From Collinsella aerofaciens (GTDB lineage: Bacteria > Actinomycetota > Coriobacteriia > Coriobacteriales > Coriobacteriaceae), in NCBI RefSeq assembly GCF_015558785.1, contig NZ_JADMOP010000013.1, forward strand, positions 1 to 64,000: DNA of 64,000 nt. The letters are read 5' to 3'. Below the pieces are notes generated by a model, which was not told where the DNA came from, ran no database searches, and saw only the letters and a list, made by a program, of their open reading frames with translations. Of the stretch, positions 26,119 through 35,883 are shown piece by piece (the first letter of the stretch is position 1; each line of letters begins with the position of its first letter). The position numbers were made by a program, and so were the translations under genes.

Positions 26119-26958
26119 ATGGCAGATTCCAAGGCGGAGTACCCCGCTCCCGATTGCCTGGCGCCCGCCGCGATCGAGGCCAAGACCGAGGCCGCCGGCG
26201 TGACCAAGGCTAACCTGCCGGTCGCAAAGGCCTTTGTTTTGGCGATGTTCGCCGGCGCGTTCATTGCCTTCGGCGGCCTGTTCTTTACCGTGTTCTTGAG
26301 CGATAGCACGCTGGGCTGGGGCGCCCAGCGCGTCGTGGGCGGCCTGTGCTTTTGCCTGGGCCTGGTGCTGGTGCTGGTGTGCGGCGCCGAGCTGTTTACT
26401 GGCAATTCGCTTATGGTCTGCGCACTCAAGAGCAAAAAGATCACCCTGGTCCAGATGCTCAAGGCTTGGGTCGTCGTATGGGTCGGTAACTTTGTCGGTG
26501 CCCTGTTCATCGTCTTTTTGGTGTACATGGCCGGCATTTACAAGCTCAACGGCGAGGCGGTCGCCAATTCCATGGTGAGCGTCGCCGCCGGCAAGGTGAC
26601 GATCGACTGGGTGACGATCTTCTTCCGCGGCATCCTGTGCAACATCTTTGTGTGCCTGGCCGTGTGGATCGGTACCGCCGGCAAGACCGTGGTCGATAAG
26701 GTTGTGGGCATTCTGCTGCCCATCGCCGCCTTTGTGGCCTGCGGTTTTGAGCACTGCGTCGCCAACATGTACTTTTTGCCCATGGGTGCCGTGATGCATG
26801 CATGCGGCTACGGTGCCGACGTCGCCGGCGCCGATGCACTCAACGCTGCGGGCATTGCGTTTAGCCTGTCCGCCGCCACGTTGGGCAACATCGTGGGCGG
26901 CGCGGCTCTGGTCGCGCTCGGCTACTGGTTTATCTACGCCAAGAAGTCCGAGGCGTAA
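26119..26958 (+). CDS. focA: Formate/nitrite transporter (FocA family)
   Basis: This 279-residue membrane protein has six expected helices and FNT motifs (MFAGAFIAFGGLFF, GAELFTGNSLMVC, GTAGKTVVDKVVGILLPIAAFVACGFEHCVANMYFLP). It moves formate across the membrane and would supply FdhF or export excess formate. ATG 26119 follows AGGAAAG; an alternative TTG at 26086 is less likely. It is the last gene of the formate hydrogenlyase operon and is followed by a strong terminator. Confidence 0.93.
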   Translation: MADSKAEYPAPDCLAPAAIEAKTEAAGVTKANLPVAKAFVLAMFAGAFIAFGGLFFTVFLSDSTLGWGAQRVVGGLCFCLGLVLVLVCGAELFTGNSLMVCALKSKKITLVQMLKAWVVVWVGNFVGALFIVFLVYMAGIYKLNGEAVANSMVSVAAGKVTIDWVTIFFRGILCNIFVCLAVWIGTAGKTVVDKVVGILLPIAAFVACGFEHCVANMYFLPMGAVMHACGYGADVAGADALNAAGIAFSLSAATLGNIVGGAALVALGYWFIYAKKSEA

Positions 26959-26980
26959 GATACCGTCTGTTTGACGTTGG

Positions 26981-27016
26981 GCCTCCCGCGGGGCGTTGCC
27001 GTGCGGGAGGCTTTTT
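26981..27016 (+). terminator. Terminator of the formate hydrogenlyase operon
   Basis: GCCTCCCGC (26981-26989) pairs with GCGGGAGGC (27003-27011), then TTTTT. Confidence 0.9.
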
Positions 27017-27080
27017 GGGTCTGGGGCTCGTTGCCGGGCTGTTGGCCTGTTGTGTTTGGCTTGTGAAAGGGGTAATCGAG

Positions 27081-29197
27081 ATGGCATCTGCTGTGAAGCG
27101 TGACGGTCGCGCCGTGGTGACCACATGCGGGGGATGCTATGCCGATTGCGCCTTTGCGGCACGAGTTGAGGACGGTCGCGTGGCGGCCGAGTTGCCGGTG
27201 CCAGGGCATCCGTGCGCGGCGCGTGCCCTGTGTGCCCGCGGACGGCATCGCCTGGCAATGCCGTTTGACGAGCGCGACCGCATTGTGCACCCCATGCGCC
27301 GAAGAGCTGATGGCTCGGGGTTCGATGTGATTTCGTGGGACGAGGCGTTTGCTCAGATTGCCGAGTGCCTTTTGGGGATTGTTGACGGGCATGGTCCGCG
27401 CGCGCTGGGCATGACGCTCGGCGTGCCCTCGTTCGACCGTTACTGGGCGTATCGTTTTATGCATGCGCTGGGCTCGCCCAACGTATACGGTGCCGACGGT
27501 GCCTGCGAGGTAAGCAGACTTACCGGCTGGGAGCACAGTCTGGGCTACAGCCCCGCCTCCGACCTGGCGCATACCGATTGCATCATGTATCTGGGGCGCT
27601 CCATTGTCGATTCGTCGACGATGGGGGCCGTTGATGCGCTCAACGATGCCCGTCGACGTGGGGCTAAGATTATCGTGGTTGACCCCCGGCGCAGTGGCTC
27701 GGCTGCGCTTGCCGACCGCTGGTTGCGCGTACGTCCTGGATGCGATCTGGCGTTGCTGTTGGGTATCGCACATGTGCTGGTAGCCGAGGACCTGTACGAT
27801 CACGAGTTCGTGGACCGCTACGCCACAGGCTTTGACGAGCTGGCGCAGGCGGCCAGTGCTTGGACACCCGAGTGGGCCGAATCGATGTGCGACGTGCCGG
27901 CCGCAGAGATTGTCGCCACGGCGCGCGATCTCGCTGCCGCCGCGCCTGCCGCTGTGGTGGATGCGGGTTTTCATGGTGGCATCGGCATCGCGTATGCCAA
28001 TAGCACCCAGACCGCACGCGCTATCTGCTTGGTCGATGTGCTGCTGGGCTGTATTGGACATGCGGGTGGCGCGCTCAATCCGCCCACACCGCTTTCACTG
28101 GGCGACCTCGATCCCACTCGCTTTGCGACGCCGCCGGTGCCGCGCGAGCCCAAGCTGGGGTCCGAGCGCTATCCACTGGTCGATCCGGTGCGAGGGCTGT
28201 GCACGACCATCGGTCAGTCGATTCTTGCCGGCGATTTGCGTGGGCTCATCGTCTATGCCAGTAACCCCGGTGCGGGCTATGGCAATGCGCAGCTTGGTTG
28301 GGTATTTTGCAGCAGCTCGACTTGCTTGTGACGATTGATATTCGTTGGTCCGAGACGGCGCGTGCTTCTGACTTCGTGCTGCCCGACGTGACGTATCTGG
28401 AGGCCGACCGCGGTGTGGGCACAGTCGTGGGCGCCAACGATTCGCGTGTGTTCTACCGCAACGCCGTGCTGCCCGTGCAGCATGACGGCACACGTCCCGG
28501 TCGGGAGATTTTTGCCGGTCTGGCGCAGGCGTGTGGCGTGGGCGAGTATTTCCAGTTTACGTCTGACGATCTGGCGGCTGTCCAGGTGGCGCCTTTTGGG
28601 ATCGATCTGGACGAGCTCAAGGAGCGCGGCTGGGCCGATACGGGCGTGGCGCTGCCGTCGCGCACGGGTGAGCCGGTGATTCCGCTTGCCGGCGGCAAAA
28701 TTGCGCTGGCAAGCGACGTATGGGAACGAGTCGGCATGGGTCGTGTGCCCAACTGGATTGCGCCCATGGTGGAGCCCGGCCCGGGGATGTTTCGCCTTAT
28801 TAGCGGCAACCGTCCCTTTGAGTCGCACACCTCGCGCAGGCTTGCGGCTCAAGGTGCCGCCGAGGCTGGATCGGACCTGGATGCCGTGCAGATGAATGCC
28901 GATGCTGCTGCGCACATGGGCATCGCCGACGGCGAGATCGTCGAGCTCGTGAGCGATATGGGCCGCGACCGCGTGCGCGTGGAGACGACGCCGTATCTGC
29001 ATCCGGCGTGTATCTTTACGTCGGCCGCCCCCGGCGGACGTTCGTTTGGCGCCGATGCCGGCGGCGCTCAAGCCTTGGGCGTCGGCCCGCTCGACCATAC
29101 ACCGTTGCGTTGGGACCCGTTGACGGGCGCCGCGCTCACTCAGGAAAACGCCGTTCGCGTGGAAAAGATCGCGGCGCGCGAGGATAATAGCGATTGA
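27081..29197 (+). pseudogene. Molybdopterin-dependent oxidoreductase, frameshifted
   Basis: Two overlapping frames together make one protein of about 700 residues. Frame 1 (27081 to stop 28331) has an N-terminal [4Fe-4S] region (CGGCYADC, HPCAARALC), a substrate region with GACEVSRLTGWEHSLGY, and IIVVDPRRSGSA. Homology breaks just after NPGAGYGNAQ. The continuation ILQQLDLLVTIDIRWSETARASDFVLPDVTYLE is in the -1 frame, from about 28298 to 29197, and ends with the molybdopterin-binding domain. One base appears to be missing near 28293-28298. No classical slippery heptamer is visible. This is a recent inactivation or a sequencing error. Substrate unknown; it lies between focA and selA. GAAAGGGG precedes ATG 27081. 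Confidence 0.75.
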
Positions 29198-29273
29198 TTG
29201 ACTCAGCCGATCGAATTGGCTGATAGTTTGACGTTCGAACGATTGATTCACCTTTAGTTTTGAAAGGCCGCAC

Positions 29274-30731
29274 ATGAGCGATAGCCAGAACATGTCCGAT
29301 GAGGTACGCGCCCGCCTTCGCGCTATTCCTTCCGTCAACGAGCTGCTTGCCGAGTGGCCGGTGGTGAAGGCGGCGGGGGAGACCTGCGACGCGGTGGTCC
29401 ATGCTGCCGTGACGGCCGAGCTCGACGAGGAGCGCGCTGCGATTCGTGCCGGTGCCGCCCCGCGTTCCAAGCGCGACCTGGCCTCGGCCATCGAGTGGCG
29501 TGCGCATCGCTCTGCGCTGCCGAGCCTGCGCCCAGCAGTTAATGCCACGGGTGTGGTCATCCATACCAACTTGGGCCGCGCCCCGCTCGCGGAGTCGGCG
29601 GCAAAGGCCGTGGCCGAGGTCGCGCGCGGGTACAGCACGCTCGAGTACAGTGTGGACACCTGCTCGCGTGGGTCGCGCAAGGAACATGCCGCGCAGCTCA
29701 TCCGCTCGCTTACCGGTGCCGAGGATGCGCTGGTCGTCAACAATAACGCGGCCGCCGTGCTGCTGGTGCTGGCGACCCATGCCGCAGGCAAAGAGGTTAT
29801 CGTCAGCCGCGGCGAGCTTGTCGAGATTGGCGGCAGCTTCCGCATCCCCGATGTCATGGCGGCTTCGGGCGCCAAACTCGTCGAGGTCGGCGCCACCAAC
29901 CGCACGCACTTGGGCGACTACGAGCGCGCCATCACGCCCGATACGGCGATGATCCTTAAGGTCCATCCTTCCAACTATCGCATCGAGGGTTTTTACGAGG
30001 AGGTGGGCTCTCGGGAGCTTGCCGCTCTGGCCCACAAGCATGGCCTGCTGTTCTACGAGGACCAGGGGTCGGGCGCGCTGTTGCCCGATGACATCCTGGT
30101 GCGCGGCGGCGAAGAAACCACGCCGGCTTCGGTAGCGGCGGGGCTCGATCTGGTGTCGTGCTCGGGCGATAAGCTGCTCGGTGCCGCACAGGCGGGCATT
30201 ATCATGGGCCGTCGCGATCTGGTCCAGGCCTGCGGGTCGCATCCGCTTATGCGTGCCCTGCGCCCGGGCAAACTGGCTCTGTCGGCGCTCGAGGCCACGC
30301 TGCGTATCTACATGGACGGCGCCGATGTTGCCCATCGCGATATTCCGGTGCTCAGCATGCTTACGCTACCGCAGGCCCATTTGGAACGACGTGCCCGCAA
30401 GCTGCGCGATCGTATGGTCGCCGGGCTCGATAAGGCGGGTTGCCCGTGCGCCGTGCAGGTGGAGATCGTCGAGGAGTCCTCAACGCCCGGTGGCGGCTCG
30501 TTGCCTACCGTGGAACTGCCGACGATGTGCGTTGCCGTGCGTCTTGTTGACAAGCGCCTGACGGTCGACGCGCTCAAGCGCTCGCTTGTCCAGGACTTCG
30601 ACACGCCGGTCGTCACGCGAACCTCGCACGATCGCATTTTGTTTGACGTCCGTACGCTTGTGGGCGACCGCGATATCGAGACGGCGGCGTCGACGCTTGC
30701 CGCATGCGTTGAGAAGGCGATTGCTCGATGA
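29274..30731 (+). CDS. selA: L-seryl-tRNA(Sec) selenium transferase
   Basis: This 485-residue PLP enzyme converts Ser-tRNA-Sec to Sec-tRNA-Sec using selenophosphate. The N-terminal tRNA-binding part begins RLRAIPSVNELLAEW. The fold-type-I core has TNLGRAPL, NNNAAAVLL and the PLP lysine Lys300 in SGDKLLGAAQAG. ATG 29274 follows GAAAGG. Its end overlaps selB by four bases (ATGA). Confidence 0.96.
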   Translation: MSDSQNMSDEVRARLRAIPSVNELLAEWPVVKAAGETCDAVVHAAVTAELDEERAAIRAGAAPRSKRDLASAIEWRAHRSALPSLRPAVNATGVVIHTNLGRAPLAESAAKAVAEVARGYSTLEYSVDTCSRGSRKEHAAQLIRSLTGAEDALVVNNNAAAVLLVLATHAAGKEVIVSRGELVEIGGSFRIPDVMAASGAKLVEVGATNRTHLGDYERAITPDTAMILKVHPSNYRIEGFYEEVGSRELAALAHKHGLLFYEDQGSGALLPDDILVRGGEETTPASVAAGLDLVSCSGDKLLGAAQAGIIMGRRDLVQACGSHPLMRALRPGKLALSALEATLRIYMDGADVAHRDIPVLSMLTLPQAHLERRARKLRDRMVAGLDKAGCPCAVQVEIVEESSTPGGGSLPTVELPTMCVAVRLVDKRLTVDALKRSLVQDFDTPVVTRTSHDRILFDVRTLVGDRDIETAASTLAACVEKAIAR

Positions 30732-32695
30732 GTGAGGTTCAAGCGCTGGTGGAGTGTCCCGTTATCGTTGGCACGGCGGGTCACGTTGACCACGGTAAGT
30801 CGGCACTGATCGAGGCGCTGACCGGCAAGAATCCCGACCGTCTGGAGGTTGAGCGTCGCCGGGGCATGACGGTGGAGCTGGGCTTTGGCGAACTGGCACT
30901 GCCGAGCGGCAAGATCGTTGGCCTTGTCGACGTGCCGGGCCACGCGCATTACCTGCGCGCTATGGTGCAGGGTGCGACAGGCATCGACGTTGCCGTGCTG
31001 GTGGTCTCTGCCGTTGAGGGCGTAATGCCGCAGACCCGCGAGCACGTGCATGTGCTGGAGCTGTTGGGCGTTACGCATATGGTGGTCGCGCTGACGATGT
31101 GCGACCTGGCCGACGCCGAGATGACCGAGCTTGCCGAGCTCGATGTCGATGACTTTTTGTCGGGTACTGTGTTTGCGGGCGCGCCAATTGTGCCCGTGTC
31201 GTCTAAGACGGGCGAGGGGATTGACGGGCTGCTTGCGGTGCTCGACGAGCAGGTGGGTGTCTGCTGGGATACCTGTCGCGAGCGTGCCGAGCGGAGCGAT
31301 GCCGCGCCGCGCCTGCCGATTGACCGCTGCTTTACGATCAAGGGCGCCGGCACCGTCGTGACGGGAACGCTGCACGATGCGCCGGTTGCGGTGGGCGACG
31401 AGCTGATGGCTTTGCCGTCGCGTACGGTCTGCCGTGTCCGCGGGATTCAGGTGCATGGCGATACGCCGCGCGCGCTGCCTGGGCAACGCGTGGCGCTCAA
31501 CCTGGTTGGTGACGGTGTCGCGGCGCTTGACCGTGGCGAGATGCTGGGCGTGGCGGACCGCTTTGGTCAGACGTTGCGCTTTATGATGACGTTCACCTAC
31601 CTGGGCCGCGAGGGCGCCAAGCCGCGCGTGCTTGAGTCGGGCGCGCGCGTGCATGTGATGGCGGGTACGGCCGAGGTTGTCGGCCGCATCATGCTTATGG
31701 AGGGCGAGGCCCCCATGGCGGTGGGCGAGACCCGTACCGTGCAGGTGCGCTTGGAGGAGCCGCTGCCGCTGCGAGCCGGAGACCATGCTGTGGTGCTGTC
31801 GTATTCGCCCGTTATGCTCATTGGCGGCGGGCGTGTGCTGCTTTCGCGTTGCCGTCGTTCGCGCGAGCTTACTGAGGGGGAGCGCGCGCTGTATGCGGCG
31901 CTTGAGGCCGGAGATATTGCGGGCGCGGTGGGTGCGTGGCTGGCGCTGCAAGCGCTGCCGGTTGCGGCTGCCGATGTTACCGCGGCGCTCGATCTTGTTG
32001 CCGGCAAGGCTGAGACAGCGTTGCGCGAGTTGGTGGCGAAGGGCGCTGCTTGCGCGCTTGCTGGCTCGGATGGCTCGCTGTATGCAGATGCTTCCGCGCT
32101 CGATGCCGCGATGGGCACGCTGGCGGCGACCCTGTCAGCTATGCATGCGGCGGCTCCCAAGGAAACGGGCTTTACGCCCGGCGCCGTTGCCCATGCTGCT
32201 TGGCCTACCGCTGACGATGCAATTGCCGCAGCCCTGATTTCCGAGGGCTGCTTGCGCGGCGTGTGCGCCTCTGAGGGCGCCGAGGTGTTCGATCCGCACT
32301 CCGCTGCCGCCGCGGCGCGCGTGGTGCGCGAGGCCTGCGAACGCATCGTTGCCTTGCTGGACGAGGCCGGACTCGATGCGCCGACGTTGCCTGAGGTGGG
32401 CGAGCAGTTGCAGCTCGATCGCGACACCATGACGCGCGCCCTGCGCGAGCTTTCGCTCAACCGTTCCATCGTGAAGGTCGAGCGCGACGTGGCCCTGTCC
32501 GCTGCCGCCGAGGCCCATGCGCGTGAGCTCGTCGCAGCTGCCATTGAGGCGGCCGGTGGCGCAGCCACAACGAGCGTGCTGCGCGAGGCCCTGGGCGTGT
32601 CGCGTAAACGCGCCATCAGCATCTTGGAGCACCTGGATGCCGTGCGCTTTACGGTGCTCGACAAGGAGGCCGGCGGCCTGCGCTCCCTGCGCTAG
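30728..32695 (+). CDS. selB: Selenocysteine-specific elongation factor SelB
   Basis: This 655-residue GTPase has G1 GTAGHVDHGKS, G3 DVPGH and the EF-Tu-like domains 2 and 3 in the first 370 residues. The C-terminal part is a series of winged-helix domains that bind the SECIS hairpin, ending with SVLREALGVSRKRAISILEHLDAVRFT. It carries Sec-tRNA to the UGA codons of fdhF and selD. The start overlaps selA. tRNA-Sec follows 36 bases after the stop, so the entire insertion apparatus is linked. Confidence 0.95.
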   Translation: MSEVQALVECPVIVGTAGHVDHGKSALIEALTGKNPDRLEVERRRGMTVELGFGELALPSGKIVGLVDVPGHAHYLRAMVQGATGIDVAVLVVSAVEGVMPQTREHVHVLELLGVTHMVVALTMCDLADAEMTELAELDVDDFLSGTVFAGAPIVPVSSKTGEGIDGLLAVLDEQVGVCWDTCRERAERSDAAPRLPIDRCFTIKGAGTVVTGTLHDAPVAVGDELMALPSRTVCRVRGIQVHGDTPRALPGQRVALNLVGDGVAALDRGEMLGVADRFGQTLRFMMTFTYLGREGAKPRVLESGARVHVMAGTAEVVGRIMLMEGEAPMAVGETRTVQVRLEEPLPLRAGDHAVVLSYSPVMLIGGGRVLLSRCRRSRELTEGERALYAALEAGDIAGAVGAWLALQALPVAAADVTAALDLVAGKAETALRELVAKGAACALAGSDGSLYADASALDAAMGTLAATLSAMHAAAPKETGFTPGAVAHAAWPTADDAIAAALISEGCLRGVCASEGAEVFDPHSAAAAARVVREACERIVALLDEAGLDAPTLPEVGEQLQLDRDTMTRALRELSLNRSIVKVERDVALSAAAEAHARELVAAAIEAAGGAATTSVLREALGVSRKRAISILEHLDAVRFTVLDKEAGGLRSLR

Positions 32696-32710
32696 ATTGG
32701 CTGCTTGGTT

Positions 32711-32719
32711 TGGTAAAAT
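32711..32719 (+). promoter_or_regulatory. Extended -10 promoter of tRNA-Sec
   Basis: TGGTAAAAT lies 13 bases before the mature tRNA and matches the TGGTAnAnT form used elsewhere in the window. Confidence 0.55.
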
Positions 32720-32731
32720 ACCTCCGCACTT

Positions 32732-32828
32732 GGGAACGGATGGGCTCCGGTGGGCTCCGCGGTCCTCAAAACCGTTGCGAGGCGTGCAAAACGTCTTGGA
32801 TGTGTTCGATTCACATACGTTCCCGCCA
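32732..32828 (+). tRNA. selC: tRNA-Sec (UCA)
   Basis: This RNA is 97 bases with encoded CCA. The acceptor GGGAACG pairs with CGTTCCC, and an eighth G/A pair is non-canonical. The D stem has six pairs (GGGCTC with GGGCTC, two G-U) around a 4-base CGGT loop. The anticodon loop is CCTCAAA, giving UCA, with C instead of U at position 33. The long variable arm is GAGGCGT/ACGTCTT. The T arm is ATGTG-TTCGATT-CACAT. The discriminator is G. The long D stem and variable arm are diagnostic of selC. Confidence 0.93.
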
Positions 32829-32982
32829 TACGCTACCAGCGCTTTTGTGCTCGCGGTCTTGCTGCGTGCCGCAAAGGCGCTGTTTTGTTTTTGCACGAGC
32901 TTTTCATAGCGCTGCTATTTCGGTGGCTGTATTTAGCTTCGTGCACCGGGTTTCGAGCATGCCGATGGAGGTGTTTTGCCGT

Positions 32983-33615
32983 ATGACTACCGTAAGACGT
33001 GCCGATCTTTCTTGTGTCGTCCAAGCGGGTGGGCTGTCCTCGCGCATGGGCTGTGATAAGGCTCGCATGGCGTTTTGCGGCGAGCCGCTCATCGAACGCG
33101 TGCTGGGTCGGCTGGCGCCAGTTGCCGGCGAGTTGGTCGTGACGACTTCGCGTCCCAGCGAGCTTGCCTACCTTGAGGAGCGCGCGTTTGGCGGCCTGGT
33201 GCCGCGAATAGTGTCGGACCTTGAGGGGCCGGCGGGCGCCATGCGCGGCATCGCGAGTTCGCTGACTGCGGCCCGGCTGCCTCTCGTTGCTATCGTCGCC
33301 TGTGATATGCCGTTTGTCTCTTCGGAGCTAATCGGTGCCCTTGCTGGCTGTGTTGAGGCCGAGGCGCTCGACGTGTGCGTGCCGCGCGAGGAGCGGGGAA
33401 TTGAGCCGCTTTGCGCCGTCTGGCGCCGTGACGCGTGTGCGCCGGTTGCCCAAGAGCTGCTCTCCTGCGACCGACAGCGCATTCGCTGCCTGATCAATCG
33501 CGTTCAGGCCGGTTATATGGATGAGCCGCAGATCGTTAAGGCCGCGGACTCGACGCTCTGCTTCGAGAACGTCAATACGCCCGAGGAGTTTGCGGCGGCC
33601 GAGTTGCTCGCCTAG
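32983..33615 (+). CDS. mobA: Molybdenum cofactor guanylyltransferase (MobA-like)
   Basis: This 210-residue protein has the nucleotidyltransferase signature QAGGLSSRMGCDKARMAFCG at residues 9-28 and DMPFVSSELI in the middle. It attaches GMP (or CMP in relatives) to molybdopterin; FdhF and the frameshifted oxidoreductase need bis-MGD. ATG 32983 is chosen because GGAGG lies 11 bases upstream; in-frame ATGs at 32959 and 32965 are possible. It neighbours the selenium genes and a DUF3343 gene, so a MocA-like role in the xanthine-dehydrogenase-type enzyme is an alternative. Confidence 0.85.
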   Translation: MTTVRRADLSCVVQAGGLSSRMGCDKARMAFCGEPLIERVLGRLAPVAGELVVTTSRPSELAYLEERAFGGLVPRIVSDLEGPAGAMRGIASSLTAARLPLVAIVACDMPFVSSELIGALAGCVEAEALDVCVPREERGIEPLCAVWRRDACAPVAQELLSCDRQRIRCLINRVQAGYMDEPQIVKAADSTLCFENVNTPEEFAAAELLA

Positions 33616-33629
33616 ATCTGCACACATCA

Positions 33630-34040
33630 ATGACGGGAGATGCCGTGTCACATGATATTTGCCCCGATACTGGGGAACCTTGCACTTGCGATGGGTCCGA
33701 GCCTTGCACCTGCGGCTGTGGCAGCTGTGGACATACGGCCGAGGAAGAGGCAGCGGCGGCTGCGTATCGCGAGTCGCACCGCGAGGCCTCGTTCGGCGAT
33801 GCCTCTGATCACGAACGCAAGATCATCGTTTCGTTCGATAGCACCTTCGATGTGATGGAATGCGAACAGCTGTGTCTTGCCGCCGGTGTGCCCGGGCGCA
33901 TCATGCCGCTGCCCGGCTCCATTACCGCCGGCTGCGGGCTGTGCTGGGCCATGCCGTTCTCGGGCGATGCGCTCGCGGCCTTCCGCGCTGCCACCGAAGG
34001 CCGCGTAACCCCCGCCGACTATCATCAGCTCGTCCTCTAA
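33630..34040 (+). CDS. DUF3343 domain protein with cysteine-rich N-terminal extension
   Basis: This protein has up to 136 residues. The C-terminal part (about 60-136) is the DUF3343 domain: FDVMECEQLCLAAGVPGRIMPLPGSITAGCGLCWAMP, close to the protein at 5822. The N-terminal 40 residues are packed with cysteines (CPDTGEPCTCDGSEPCTCGCGSCGH), resembling a metal- or chalcogen-binding tail. It lies 14 bases after mobA and may be cotranscribed. ATG 33630 has no strong ribosome site; GTG 33645 behind GGGAG is a credible alternative that keeps most cysteines. A role in selenium or molybdenum-enzyme sulfuration is inference. Confidence 0.72.
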   Translation: MTGDAVSHDICPDTGEPCTCDGSEPCTCGCGSCGHTAEEEAAAAAYRESHREASFGDASDHERKIIVSFDSTFDVMECEQLCLAAGVPGRIMPLPGSITAGCGLCWAMPFSGDALAAFRAATEGRVTPADYHQLVL

Positions 34041-34050
34041 CCACCAACAT

Positions 34051-34081
34051 CACCACAAAGGTGCCTGTCCCCAATGTGGTG
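34051..34081 (+). repeat. Hairpin with GGTGCCTGTCCCC centre
   Basis: CACCACA (34051-34057) pairs with TGTGGTG (34075-34081) around AAGGTGCCTGTCCCCAA. Sequences of this type (GTGCCTGTCCCC flanked by complementary ends) are dispersed in many bacterial genomes. The rest of 34041-34297 holds no gene and forms the gdhA leader. Confidence 0.5.
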
Positions 34082-34237
34082 GTTTGGAACATGTGGACGA
34101 AACAGCTTCGAAACACGCGATTTGCGCGTTGGGCACTCAAAAACGCTTCTACCTGCATCGTAATCAAAACGAAACATCTGCTCGTCGGCTTATGCGAAAC
34201 TTTGCTGCAACAGTGCGATATTATCCATACTCGATAA

Positions 34238-35653
<1,416 letters not shown>

Positions 35654-35680
35654 TTCTTCGCTCGACATAGCATGTGATGA

Positions 35681-35711
35681 GGCTCCCAGCTATCCGGCTG
35701 GGAGCCTTTTT
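35681..35711 (+). terminator. Terminator of gdhA
   Basis: GGCTCCCAGC (35681-35690) pairs with GCTGGGAGCC (35697-35706), then TTTTT. Confidence 0.92.
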
Positions 35712-35730
35712 CTATCCGGGAGGACTCCTC

Positions 35731-35803
35731 ATAACTTGCGGTGAAATACGGACTGTTTAGCGCCCCAGAACGGCTAATCAGTCCGTATATCACCGCAAGT
35801 TAT
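35731..35803. repeat. Dispersed palindrome family A, copy 3
   Basis: Arms 35734-35754 and 35780-35800, with one mismatch, enclose a 25-base centre; pairing extends outward to ATAACTTGC/GCAAGTTAT at 35731-35803. Confidence 0.85.
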
Positions 35804-35850
35804 GTATGGGTGGGTGGATTTTGTCCTAAAACGGTGTGCGGCCCCTCGTT

Positions 35851-35859
35851 TGGTACACT
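35851..35859 (+). promoter_or_regulatory. Extended -10 promoter of the molybdenum hydroxylase genes
   Basis: TGGTACACT lies 24 bases before the first start codon of the operon and has no clear -35. Confidence 0.45.
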
Positions 35860-35883
35860 TAAACGTACTGGACAAGTGGAGAG

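Noticed and set aside
27081-28331. Selenocysteine at the TGA ending the first half of the molybdopterin oxidoreductase
   Set aside because: Read-through in that frame gives no homology; the conserved continuation is in the -1 frame, so a frameshift explains it.
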